A stretch of DNA of 64,000 nucleotides from CAKRJP01 sp963634745 (GTDB lineage: Bacteria > Bacillota > Clostridia > Lachnospirales > Lachnospiraceae). How positions within the stretch are numbered: the first letter of the stretch is position 1; each line of letters opens with the position of its first letter. A program made the translations under genes and the position numbers. The stretch covers positions 1 to 64,000 of the forward strand of contig CAVHCX010000015.1 in assembly GCA_963634745.1 (NCBI GenBank). The letters run 5' to 3'. Below, piece by piece: positions 1 to 7,656 of the stretch. Below the pieces are notes generated by a model, which did not search any database, was not told the origin of the DNA, and saw only the letters and a list, made by a program, of their open reading frames with translations.

Positions 1-53
1 AACCCACGTATCCAGCTTGGAAGGCTGGTGTTCTACCATTGAACTACACCCGC
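1..53 (-). tRNA. tRNA-Gly(TCC), 3' part beyond the left edge
   Basis: Read on the minus strand, the sequence begins GCGGGTGTAGTTCAATGG, a normal acceptor/D-arm start, and continues into an anticodon stem CCAGC/GCTGG around loop CTTCCAA. The anticodon is TCC (plus-strand positions 19-21), which decodes GGA glycine codons. The T arm and acceptor 3' strand lie off the window, so the gene is incomplete here only because of the window edge. Confidence 0.9.
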
Positions 54-66
54 ATCGACGAGATTT

Positions 67-95
67 ATAATATCATCAAAAAAGAAAAAAAGCAA
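67..95 (-). promoter_or_regulatory. sigma-A promoter of tRNA-Gly
   Basis: On the minus strand TTGCTT (90-95) and TATTAT (67-72) are separated by 17 bases, placing the transcription start about 7 bases before the tRNA 5' end at 53. The spacing and position fit a stable-RNA promoter. Confidence 0.55.
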
Positions 96-183
96 GCATT
101 TTTTTGAAAAAAATAAAAAAAAGTAATTTTTTTAAAAAATGGAAAAAGTCATGGGATACACTTGCTCTTTAAGAAAAATTAAG

Positions 184-213
184 TTGTAACAAAATTGTAA
201 CATATGTTATAAT
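184..213 (+). promoter_or_regulatory. promoter of the C39-like peptidase gene
   Basis: TTGTAA at 184-189 and a perfect TATAAT at 208-213 are 18 bases apart. The predicted start near 220 lies at the in-frame TTG at 222, which favours the ATG at 255 as the true start codon. Confidence 0.6.
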
Positions 214-254
214 ACCAGCGTTTGAGCAAAAGAGAATCAAGATGGAGCTTATTT

Positions 255-1160
255 ATGAGAGATGATAATAGACAATCTAGAAGGCGAAGACGTCGCAGAC
301 AGATTAAGGTAAGGCTTACCTTGACCCTGATCCTGGTTCTGCTTCTTTTGATCCTGGCTCTGGTGGGAGTTTTTATATGGAAACAGAAGAAAAATGAATC
401 CCGCTCCGATACAAAGAAGCAAGTATCTACAAGCAGTGAGCTAAGTATCTCTTTAGCCGAAGAGGATTCTAAGAGTCAAGAGAAGGAAGAGAAGACAGAA
501 ACCGCCGAGGAACGACTTGCCCGGGTAAAAAAAGAAGCCACGGAAAAACAATATCCGGCAGATATTATAGAACTTTTGGATAAAAATCCGGAGACGGTAG
601 ATTTTGTAGAGGATTATCCGGAGAAGAAAGATAATCCTGTGGCCACTACTATTGGAGATGATTATGTGGAAGGGAAGGTCCCAAAATTGTACCAGTGGGA
701 TGAGCGCTGGGGATACCAGGCCTATGGAACCAGTTTTGTTGCGGCTTCCGGTTGTGGACCGACCTGTTTATCTATGGTCCTTTCTACCATTAAGAAGGAT
801 CCAAGCATCACCCCTGCCCTTGTGGCCAGCCTAAGTGTGCAGCTTGGCGAAGTAGATTCTGATAACAATACCATGTGGCTTTTGCTTTCAGATGCCGCCA
901 CTACCTGGGGGGTCTACTGCGAGGAGGGACTTTTAGGGGAAGACCAGGTGAGAGATACCCTAAATTCCGGCAAGTATATTATTTGCAGCGTCGGACCCGG
1001 TGACTTTACAAAAATCGGCCACTTTATTGTCCTAGTGGCTTATCAGGACGGCCAGGTGGAGGTAAGAGACCCCTTTAATTCTGAACATACAGAAAAGACC
1101 TGGACCTATGCAAATATTGCCAGCCAGATTGTGGAGATGTGGACCTTTTCAAACCCTTAA
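255..1160 (+). CDS. membrane-anchored C39-like cysteine peptidase domain protein
   Basis: Protein of 301 residues. The cytoplasmic N terminus is very basic (a run of seven arginines), followed by one membrane helix at about residues 21-42, a charged Lys/Glu-rich linker to about 135, and a papain-like C39_2 domain to the end. Visible catalytic candidates are Cys167 in SGCGPTC, His256 in GHFIV and Asp272 in RDPFN. The domain therefore sits outside the membrane. Start ATG 255 is chosen over TTG 222 because GGAG lies 7-8 bases upstream and the promoter -10 ends at 213. No exporter or leader-peptide substrate is adjacent, so it is more likely a cell-wall or peptide-processing enzyme than a bacteriocin maturase. 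The substrate is unknown. The gene is a single transcription unit closed by its own terminator. Confidence 0.75.
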   Translation: MRDDNRQSRRRRRRRQIKVRLTLTLILVLLLLILALVGVFIWKQKKNESRSDTKKQVSTSSELSISLAEEDSKSQEKEEKTETAEERLARVKKEATEKQYPADIIELLDKNPETVDFVEDYPEKKDNPVATTIGDDYVEGKVPKLYQWDERWGYQAYGTSFVAASGCGPTCLSMVLSTIKKDPSITPALVASLSVQLGEVDSDNNTMWLLLSDAATTWGVYCEEGLLGEDQVRDTLNSGKYIICSVGPGDFTKIGHFIVLVAYQDGQVEVRDPFNSEHTEKTWTYANIASQIVEMWTFSNP

Positions 1161-1188
1161 AAATAGGCTTTATTGTGAATATTACCAA

Positions 1189-1224
1189 GAGGAGATGATA
1201 AAAGGCCGTCATCTCCTCTTTTTT
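1189..1224 (+). terminator. Rho-independent terminator after the C39 gene
   Basis: Perfect 10-bp stem (1189-1198 with 1209-1218) with a 10-base loop, followed by a T run. Confidence 0.85.
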
Positions 1225-1353
1225 GCGTATTGGCTAATCTACACTTTATATGGTATCATTTTAAAAGTAAGATACGAGATATGGTTTATTTGTAAATAAA
1301 CCGGCCCTAAAAAGGGACAAATAGCTTGGAATTTTACATGATTTGGAGGATGT

Positions 1354-2127
1354 ATGATACATAAATGGGAAGTTACCCTTCCGAAGCTATCGGGAGAGGA
1401 AAAGAGGAGGGCATATATTTACCTGCCCGAATCTTATGAAACAGAACCGGATCGCAGCTATCCGGTTTTATACATGTTTGATGGACATAATGTTTTTTAT
1501 GATGAGGATGCCACCTATGGAAAATGCTGGGGGATGAAGGAGTATATGGATTATACTAAGACACCCCTGATCATTGCGGCAGTGGAATGCAATCATGGTG
1601 TCAACAACGAAAGATTGTCGGAATATTCCCCCTATAATTTTAATGATCCACATTTTGGAAAGATTAAAGGAAAAGGGAAGGCTACCATGGATTGGATCGT
1701 AGGGGAGTTTAAGCCCTTCATCGATGCGCATCTTCGTACCCTGCCGGACAGGGAGCATACCTTTATTGCAGGTAGTTCCATGGGAGGCCTAATGAGCCTT
1801 TATGCAGTGATGCACTATAATAAATATTTTTCCAGGTGTGCAGCGCTCTCACCTTCCATTATTTTTTCGCCGGACCGTTTAGAAAAGCTTTTTAGGTCCG
1901 CGAGAATTCGCAAAGATACGCATATTTATATGGATTACGGATCTCAGGAGATGGAAGGAGAAGCCGGAGTCAGAGAGCTTTATGCTGATTTTACGGCCCA
2001 GCTTATGAAAAGGAAGATTCATGTAAATAGTCGGATCATTCCGGGAGGAACCCACTGTGAGGCCAGCTGGGAGAGGCAGATTCCATTTTTCATGGAAACA
2101 TTAATGTATGAAGGGAATGCAATTTAG
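1354..2127 (+). CDS. esterase D-type alpha/beta hydrolase
   Basis: Protein of 257 residues of the putative-esterase (esterase D/enterochelin-esterase-like) fold. The nucleophile elbow is GSSMGG with Ser142. A late GGTHCEASW segment carries the probable catalytic His, and an early YMFDGHNVFYD segment matches the strand before the oxyanion region. There is no signal peptide, so it should be cytoplasmic. GGAGG stands 4-5 bases before ATG 1354. It is followed 29 bases later by a second hydrolase and then an ATP-grasp ligase, all in the same direction and with no terminator between, suggesting one operon. Family members cleave acyl esters or thioesters of small molecules and siderophores. The actual substrate cannot be read from the sequence. 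Confidence 0.8.
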   Translation: MIHKWEVTLPKLSGEEKRRAYIYLPESYETEPDRSYPVLYMFDGHNVFYDEDATYGKCWGMKEYMDYTKTPLIIAAVECNHGVNNERLSEYSPYNFNDPHFGKIKGKGKATMDWIVGEFKPFIDAHLRTLPDREHTFIAGSSMGGLMSLYAVMHYNKYFSRCAALSPSIIFSPDRLEKLFRSARIRKDTHIYMDYGSQEMEGEAGVRELYADFTAQLMKRKIHVNSRIIPGGTHCEASWERQIPFFMETLMYEGNAI

Positions 2128-2156
2128 ATTCCTTTTATAAGAAATAGGAGAAAGTG

Positions 2157-2978
2157 ATGGAGACAGCTTATTACAAAGAGTTTAGTAACGCGTTAAATCG
2201 AGATATGGAGTGGAAGGTCTACGGACATGCAGGCCAGCCGATTATCTATATTCCATGCCAGGACGGACGTTTCTATGATTTTGAAAATTTTCATATGACA
2301 GATGTATGGGCACCTTGGATCGATGCGGGAGAGGCAATGATTATTGCGATTGATACCTTAGATCTTGAGACCTGGTCCAATAAAGACGGAGACCCTCGTT
2401 GGAGAATTGAGCGCCACGAAGCATGGATTAAATACATTACCGATGAGATGGTGCCATTTGCCGAGAAGTTGGCAGAAGAAAGAAATGAGAAAAAAGAAGA
2501 GGCACCACGAGGAAGAAAGCGAAAGAAAAAGGCCAAGTTAAAGCCGGTAGAGGAGAAGAAGGGACCCCAGGTATTGCTTTTTGGAGCAAGTCTTGGAGGA
2601 ACCCATGCAGCAAATTTATATCTTAGAAGACCGGATCTTTTTAAGGGAGCCTTGGCTCTTAGCGGAATCTATACTGCCCAGTATGGTTTTGGTGATTACA
2701 TGGATGACCTGGTATATCTGAATTCTCCGGTACATTATATGGAGAACCTTCCGGAAGATCATCCTTATATTTCTATGTACAACGAAGGAAGAGGAATTAT
2801 CTGTGTAGGCCAGGGAGACTGGGAACAGCCGGAAACGACCTTTAAACTTCGCGATATTTTCTGGAGCAAGGGAATCGACATTTGGGTTGATATATGGGGA
2901 TATGATTGCTGCCACGATTGGAACTGGTGGTACAAGCAGGTGACCTATTTTGCGCCTTTCCTTTTAGGACAGAAATAA
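2157..2978 (+). CDS. esterase-like alpha/beta hydrolase with Lys/Arg-rich insertion
   Basis: Protein of 273 residues related to its upstream neighbour's family. The nucleophile elbow GASLGG puts Ser145 in the active site. Just before it, at about residues 101-136, is a highly charged insertion rich in Lys, Arg and Glu (for example GRKRKKKAKLK), unusual for this compact fold and probably an exposed loop. The C-terminal region is tryptophan-rich (DIWVDIWGYD, HDWNWWY). ATG 2157 is preferred over GTG 2154 because AGGAG at 2146-2150 is then 6 bases away. Middle gene of a three-gene set with the ATP-grasp protein. Function beyond 'hydrolase' is unknown. Confidence 0.75.
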   Translation: METAYYKEFSNALNRDMEWKVYGHAGQPIIYIPCQDGRFYDFENFHMTDVWAPWIDAGEAMIIAIDTLDLETWSNKDGDPRWRIERHEAWIKYITDEMVPFAEKLAEERNEKKEEAPRGRKRKKKAKLKPVEEKKGPQVLLFGASLGGTHAANLYLRRPDLFKGALALSGIYTAQYGFGDYMDDLVYLNSPVHYMENLPEDHPYISMYNEGRGIICVGQGDWEQPETTFKLRDIFWSKGIDIWVDIWGYDCCHDWNWWYKQVTYFAPFLLGQK

Positions 2979-3048
2979 TAGCTTGGAATATAGCTTAAAA
3001 GGGTGGGATTGTTATAGTAAACAGATTGAGAGTTAAAGGAGATTAATT

Positions 3049-4680
3049 TTGAAGAATTTTATTTTTATTTCGCCAAATTTTCCAACTAATTATTGGCAGT
3101 TTTGTAAGGAACTTAAGAATAATGGATTAAATGTATTAGGTATTGGGGACCAGCCTTATGATGAATTGAAGGATGAGCTAAAAGCCAGCCTTACAGAGTA
3201 CTTTAAGGTAACCAACCTTGAAAATGAAGATGAGGTTTACCGTGCAGTGGCATTTTTTGCCTACAAGTATGGCCGCATTGATTGGTTAGAGTCAAACAAT
3301 GAGTACTGGCTTGAGAAGGATGCAGCCCTTCGTACCGACTTCCATATTGTCAGCGGATTCCAGGCTGAGGACATGGAGCGCATTAAATTTAAATCTAAGA
3401 TGAAGGAATACTATAAAAAGGCAGGAATCCCGGTAGCAAAGTATCATATGGTAGATGATAAGGCGGGATGTTTAGCCTTCATTAAAGAAGTAGGATATCC
3501 TGTTATTGCAAAACCGGACAATGGAGTGGGAGCTTCCGATACCCATAAGATTACCGATGAGGCGACCCTTGACAAATTCTTTGAGACAAAGAATCCAGAG
3601 GTTGCCTACATTATGGAAGAGTTTATCGATGCTGAGATCGAGTCCTACGACGCAGTCATCAACTCTAAGGGAGAGCCTTTATTTGAGACAGGAAATGTAA
3701 CCCCATTTTCTGTTATGGATATCGTAAATACCGGAGACAACTGCCGTTATCATATTGTGAAGGAATTGGCTGCAGACGTTCGCGAGGCCGGTCGAAAGAC
3801 AGTAAAAAGCTTTGGCGTAAAGAGCCGATTCATTCACTTCGAGTTCTTCCGCCTCTTAAAAGACCATGCAGGTATGGGAAAGAAGGGGGACGTAGTAGCT
3901 TTGGAGGTAAATATGCGTCCTTGCGGCGGATTTAGTCCGGACATGATGAACTATGCAAATAGTACCGATGTATATAAGATCTGGGCAGATATGATCGCTT
4001 ATGATGCTTGTACCATGGAATCTAAGGAGCAGGCTTTCTGCGCATATGCAGGACGTAGGGATGGCAAAGACTTTGCCTTTTCCGATGAGCAGATTATGGA
4101 AAAATATGCTTCTCAAATGAAGATGAGAGAGCGTATCCCGGAGGCCCTTTCAGGAGCTATGGGAAATCAGATGTATGTGGCAAGATTTGAAACCGCAGAG
4201 GAAATGGAAGCCTTCTATGCGGATGTATTTAAGACTGTATCGGAAGAAGCGCCGGTTGTAGAAGCACCGGTTGTGGAAGCACCGGTCGTAGAAGTACCAG
4301 CCGTAGAAGCACCGGTTGCAGAGACTGTGGAAGAGAAAGCTGTAGAGGCAAAGGAAGAAGTTGTAGCGGAGAAAAAACCGGTAGCAAAGAAGACGACTAC
4401 AAGAAAGACTGCTACAAAAAAGACAGCAGCAAAAACTACAACAAAGGCTGCAGCTAAGACTACTGCAAAGAAAACCACTACAGCCAAGAAGGCAGCAAAG
4501 GTAGAGCCGGTGGCAGAGGCCAAGGCAGAAGAGCCAAAGGCAGTTGCAGTAAAGGCAGAAGAGCCAAAGACAGAAGCGAAGGCAGCAGAAGCAACCGCTG
4601 AGGTTAAACCTGCAACAGCTAAGGCGACAGCTACAGCAAAGACAAGTGCTAGAAAAACCAGCAGAGGAAGAAGAAAATAA
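3049..4680 (+). CDS. ATP-grasp ligase with histone H1-like Lys/Ala-rich tail
   Basis: Protein of 543 residues. Residues 1 to about 395 form a carbamoyl-phosphate-synthase-like ATP-grasp enzyme: an N-terminal pre-ATP-grasp domain (FIFISPNFPTNYW), the nucleotide-binding strand VIAKPDNGVGASD near residue 154, and the metal-binding LEVNMRPCGG near 285. Such enzymes join a carboxylate to an amine or thiol through an acyl phosphate. From about residue 400 the protein becomes low complexity: first repeated VVEAP units, then Lys/Thr/Ala blocks like KKTTTRKTATKK, ending GRRK, reminiscent of histone H1 or AlgP tails. TTG at 3049 is used, with AAAGGAG 7 bases upstream. It follows two esterases on the same strand, and a strong terminator closes the unit. 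Substrates are unknown. Confidence 0.8.
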   Translation: MKNFIFISPNFPTNYWQFCKELKNNGLNVLGIGDQPYDELKDELKASLTEYFKVTNLENEDEVYRAVAFFAYKYGRIDWLESNNEYWLEKDAALRTDFHIVSGFQAEDMERIKFKSKMKEYYKKAGIPVAKYHMVDDKAGCLAFIKEVGYPVIAKPDNGVGASDTHKITDEATLDKFFETKNPEVAYIMEEFIDAEIESYDAVINSKGEPLFETGNVTPFSVMDIVNTGDNCRYHIVKELAADVREAGRKTVKSFGVKSRFIHFEFFRLLKDHAGMGKKGDVVALEVNMRPCGGFSPDMMNYANSTDVYKIWADMIAYDACTMESKEQAFCAYAGRRDGKDFAFSDEQIMEKYASQMKMRERIPEALSGAMGNQMYVARFETAEEMEAFYADVFKTVSEEAPVVEAPVVEAPVVEVPAVEAPVAETVEEKAVEAKEEVVAEKKPVAKKTTTRKTATKKTAAKTTTKAAAKTTAKKTTTAKKAAKVEPVAEAKAEEPKAVAVKAEEPKTEAKAAEATAEVKPATAKATATAKTSARKTSRGRRK

Positions 4681-4694
4681 TATAATCTTATAAA

Positions 4695-4728
4695 AAGGTG
4701 AGACTCGGGATGGAGTCTCACCTTTTTT
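4695..4728 (+). terminator. terminator after the ATP-grasp gene
   Basis: An 11-bp perfect stem (4695-4705 with 4714-4724) around an 8-base loop, followed by a T run to 4728. The A-rich 5' side could also serve FeoA transcripts from the other strand. Confidence 0.85.
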
Positions 4729-4760
4729 GTGCCCGGATATTTTAATAATTCTTCAAAATT

Positions 4761-4970
4761 TTATACCTTAATACGATCAGCTACTTCATTGCCAAGAGCA
4801 AATCTGCGATTGCCATAGCCGATAATAATGCCATCCGGAACCTTGTGAAGCACTTGGATGGTATTGCCCTCGGCAATATGGTAGTTGGCTAATTGCTCGC
4901 TAATGTCAGAAAGGCCGATCATCCATTTGATGGTATAGGTGCCGCTTTGACTCTGGGATAGTGATTGCAT
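4761..4970 (-). CDS. feoA: FeoA-family SH3-like protein
   Basis: A 69-residue protein with the FeoA core: a conserved GLSDISEQLANY segment followed by VLHKVPDGIIIGYGNRRFALGNEVADRIKV, the SH3-like barrel end seen in FeoA. FeoA assists FeoB in ferrous iron uptake on the cytoplasmic side. A strong AAAGGAGG sequence precedes the ATG. No feoB lies within the window, so this is either a solitary copy or a detached regulator-like FeoA domain. It is transcribed from its own promoter at 5043-5072. Confidence 0.75.
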   Translation of the reverse strand: MQSLSQSQSGTYTIKWMIGLSDISEQLANYHIAEGNTIQVLHKVPDGIIIGYGNRRFALGNEVADRIKV

Positions 4971-5042
4971 GGAAAGACCTCCTTTCTATATGAACCATCT
5001 AGCAAGTTGAATCCACAGATCTTACGAGTTTTCTTTCATCCT

Positions 5043-5072
5043 ACTATAATTGTCAGAATATAAGTTAGTCAA
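5043..5072 (-). promoter_or_regulatory. promoter of feoA
   Basis: Minus strand TTGACT (5067-5072), 18 bases, TATAGT (5043-5048). The leader to the ATG at 4970 is about 65 bases. Confidence 0.6.
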
Positions 5073-5137
5073 TTGCAAAATAGCTTATTGAGAAAAAAAT
5101 TGCATACACAAATGAGAATGAAAACCATAAACATTCA

Positions 5138-5409
5138 ATTTTTTTCATATGGGTGGGGGACCGTACTGCAGGGGTGGGATGGGGCGAGGAAACAAGCTGC
5201 GTTTCCTAGTCGCTTTCAGCCGGCTGATTCGCGAGGCCTTACGCCAACTCGCGCTTCGCGCTCACTCAGGGCTTACGCCCTTCGGCCCTTCGGGCACAAG
5301 GCTTCTGTCCTCGCTGCCGGCTGCCAGCTCCTGACGGAAGCCTCGCTATCGTTTCCTCGACCCATCCCACCCCTGCAGTACTCTATTCCTATCCCACATG
5401 AAAGAAATT
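5138..5409. repeat. GC-rich element with about 55-bp terminal inverted repeats
   Basis: The stretch is far richer in G+C than its AT-rich flanks. Its ends are long inverted repeats: a perfect 21-base match centred on CTGCAGGGGTGGGATGGG (about 5164-5184 against 5361-5381), extended on both sides with few mismatches to TTTCAT/ATGAAA at the outer edges. The interior holds nested hairpins: AGGAAAC/GTTTCCT (5188-5207), the 12-base palindrome TCAGCCGGCTGA (5216-5227), GCGCTTCGCGC, GGGCTTACGCCC, and AGGCTTCTGTC/GACGGAAGCCT (about 5299-5342). Two reading frames cross it but lack ribosome binding sites and look spurious. It may be a MITE-like or REP-like non-autonomous repeat, or a structured RNA. The remainder of the 4971-5594 gap carries the feoA promoter and the leader of the next gene. 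Confidence 0.7.
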
Positions 5410-5594
5410 TCATCAGCGACTCTCCGGCGGAAATTCTATGTGTTCGGGAGCTTTATGTGTTTGAAAACTCTATGTGTTTTTGATAGCGGTAGATTTTATC
5501 CTTTTATAAGAAATATAGGTGGAAAAAATTGGGGGGGGTGTTAGAATAAGAGTTGTATACAGAGGTTGTTTAAAACAAAAAAGGAGGAAAAGTT

Positions 5595-7421
5595 TTGAAA
5601 AGAAAAGTAGTAAGTAAAATTCTTGTTCTGGGAATCTCGGCGTCTATGTTGATTGGTAGTACATCTGTCTTTGCCGAGGACTTGGATACAAGGGATACGG
5701 CACAGGAAGAGGTGACTGTGGCAGAGGAGAGCTCCTTGGCTAAATCCTCAGGAGGTACGACTGTTAGTTACAGAACCCATGTGCAGACCTACGGATGGCA
5801 GGACTATGTAAGTAATGGAAATGTGTCCGGTACGGAGGGGCAGGCGAAGCGTCTGGAGGGTATCAATATTAAGCTTGAGAACCAGGAGTACGAGGGTGGT
5901 ATTAAATATAGAACCCATGTACAGACCTATGGTTGGCAGGATTATGTGAGCAACGATGCCATGGCAGGTACTGAGGGAGAGGCCAAGAGATTAGAGGCGA
6001 TTCAAATCGAACTTACCGGAGAAATGGCAGACCACTATGATATTTATTATAGGGTTCACTCTCAAACCTACGGCTGGCTTGGATGGGCTAAGAATGGTGA
6101 GAAGGCCGGATCTTCTAACTATGCAAAGAGGTTGGAAGGAATCCAGATTGTTTTGGTAGAAAAGGGTGGAGAGGCTCCCGGATCTACAGAAGGTGCCTAC
6201 GTGCATCCATGGGTCGGCTACAATACCCATGTGCAGACCTATGGCTGGCAGGGATTTAAGTTTGACGGAGATACTGCCGGAACCAGTGGCCAGGCAAAGA
6301 GATTAGAGGGAATCCAGCTAAAACTGATAGACCAGCCTTACGAGGGAAGTATCCAGTATAAAACCCATGTACAGACTTATGGTTGGCAGGATTGGACCGG
6401 GGACGGCGCAACTTCCGGAACTACAGGAGAGGCAAAGAGATTAGAGGCTATTCAGATTCAGTTAACCGGAGAGATGGCGGAGCATTTTGATGTCTATTAT
6501 AGGGTTCACTCCCAGACTTACGGCTGGCTTGGCTGGGCAAAGAATGGAGAGTCGGCAGGAACCGAAGGCTATGCAAAGCGTTTGGAAGCCATCGAGGTTC
6601 AATTGGTGGAAAAAGGAAATGAAGGGCCGGTCAGTGCAGCAGAAGAACTTGCAGCGGCCCAGGCGCTGGTTGATCAGGCCCAGGCGGACTATGATATTGC
6701 AAAGGAAGCTTCTGAGGAATCATCCAGTAAAATCAGTGCAGGAAGCTATGCCTTCTTTGAAACCATGGGTTCCACAGAAGCTTTAGATATTCTTAATAAC
6801 TGTAAATATGCAGGATATAATAACAAGGGGGATGAAAAGGATGCGACCTCCTTGGAACATATGAAGCTAGCCATTGAGTTGCTTGATGAATACTTGGAAA
6901 TCAGAGCCCAGGAAGGATGCACGACAGATGTTAAGGTTTCAGACCACATGATGGCCATGGCCCAGGCGGATGTCAATGCTTCCGTTCCTCTTGGACTCAA
7001 TCATCCTCAGCAATTTGCGGTAGGTGAAAACCTTGCTTGGGGAATGGTGGACCCTTTTATGAGTTGGTATTCAGAAAAAACACTGTGTGAAAACCGCGGA
7101 GAGGATCCCAAGACATCCTCTTTGACCGGACATTATCAAAATCTCATAGGCGATTACCAGTATACCGGATTTGCAGTAGCTGAAAATGATACCATCTACC
7201 AAGTTGCTTTTGGACAAGTATTTGCGTATGATGTGGCAAGTGCAGATGTCCCTTATACAGCTTCAACTACCCCATATACAGTTTCAGAATACAAAGACCG
7301 TTTCATGGCTTACTATAATCAGTTAAACGGCGCAGTGGAAGAAACCAATGCAAAGAAAGCAGCCCTAGACAGTGCTAAGGCGGCGCTTGACCAGGTAAAT
7401 AAATGTTTTATAAGTAAATAA
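5595..7421 (+). CDS. secreted ChW-repeat and CAP/SCP-domain protein
   Basis: Protein of 608 residues with a typical signal peptide (KRK start, hydrophobic core, cleavage near VFA-ED at about 27). Six clostridial hydrophobic-with-Trp (ChW) repeats begin near residues 59, 105, 152, 209, 255 and 302, arranged as two related groups of three; each has a Y-x-x-H-x-Q-x-YGW core and ends AKRLEGIxI. A helical Ala/Gln-rich linker (about 340-375) leads to a CAP-like domain with GENLAWG (about 477) and GHYQNLIG (about 512), followed by a second Ala-rich helix. ChW repeats are thought to bind cell surfaces or polymers in clostridia; CAP domains have varied extracellular roles. TTG start with AAGGAGG 7 bases upstream. 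A run of eight Gs lies 56 bases before the start. Confidence 0.85.
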   Translation: MKRKVVSKILVLGISASMLIGSTSVFAEDLDTRDTAQEEVTVAEESSLAKSSGGTTVSYRTHVQTYGWQDYVSNGNVSGTEGQAKRLEGINIKLENQEYEGGIKYRTHVQTYGWQDYVSNDAMAGTEGEAKRLEAIQIELTGEMADHYDIYYRVHSQTYGWLGWAKNGEKAGSSNYAKRLEGIQIVLVEKGGEAPGSTEGAYVHPWVGYNTHVQTYGWQGFKFDGDTAGTSGQAKRLEGIQLKLIDQPYEGSIQYKTHVQTYGWQDWTGDGATSGTTGEAKRLEAIQIQLTGEMAEHFDVYYRVHSQTYGWLGWAKNGESAGTEGYAKRLEAIEVQLVEKGNEGPVSAAEELAAAQALVDQAQADYDIAKEASEESSSKISAGSYAFFETMGSTEALDILNNCKYAGYNNKGDEKDATSLEHMKLAIELLDEYLEIRAQEGCTTDVKVSDHMMAMAQADVNASVPLGLNHPQQFAVGENLAWGMVDPFMSWYSEKTLCENRGEDPKTSSLTGHYQNLIGDYQYTGFAVAENDTIYQVAFGQVFAYDVASADVPYTASTTPYTVSEYKDRFMAYYNQLNGAVEETNAKKAALDSAKAALDQVNKCFISK

Positions 7422-7433
7422 AGATGCTAGATG

Positions 7434-7472
7434 ATAAGCCCCAAGGTCTTAAAGGCCCTGGGGCTTATTTTA
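7434..7472 (+). terminator. terminator after the ChW/CAP gene
   Basis: Stem AAGCCCC(AAGG)/(CCCT)GGGGCTT (7436-7446 with 7456-7466), one mismatch, followed by a T-rich tail. Confidence 0.75.
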
Positions 7473-7551
7473 TGTTAGGGCTGGATATCCCTTGATACTG
7501 GGAAGCTAGGATGATAAGAAAAATTATATAGAATAATATAGCAGGAAACTC

Positions 7552-7579
7552 TTGACAAGTGAACTCTTCGTGCTATACT
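7552..7579 (+). promoter_or_regulatory. promoter of the metal-efflux unit
   Basis: TTGACA (7552-7557), 16 bases, TATACT (7574-7579) with an upstream TG forming an extended -10. The start is about 7586, directly at the edge of the palindrome at 7589-7610. Confidence 0.75.
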
Positions 7580-7588
7580 GAAAACAAA

Positions 7589-7610
7589 CATATGAATAAT
7601 TGTTCATATG
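7589..7610 (+). promoter_or_regulatory. SmtB/ArsR-type operator
   Basis: A 22-bp palindrome, CATATGAATAA followed by TTGTTCATATG, symmetric except for one base pair. It has the TGAA-n-TTCA core of 12-2-12-type operators bound by zinc/cadmium ArsR-family repressors and covers the start of transcription. The likely ligand-responsive repressor is the CadC/SmtB-like protein encoded at 9856-10227, giving a simple negative feedback loop. Confidence 0.75.
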
Positions 7611-7656
7611 AACGAAAATTGAGATTAAGAAGGATAAAAAGAAAGGAATCAAGACT

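Noticed and set aside
4215..4721. 168-codon minus-strand frame rich in Val/Ala/Phe
   Set aside because: It is the antisense of the Lys/Ala-rich tail of the ATP-grasp gene, overlaps its terminator and has no plausible start region.
5112..5140. Possible Fur box near feoA
   Set aside because: TGAGAATGAAAACCA matches only one half of the consensus and lies upstream of the feoA promoter's -35, so the case is too weak.
5073..5483. Reading frames across the GC-rich element
   Set aside because: They lack ribosome binding sites, and the coding appearance comes from high GC reducing stop codons inside the inverted repeat element.
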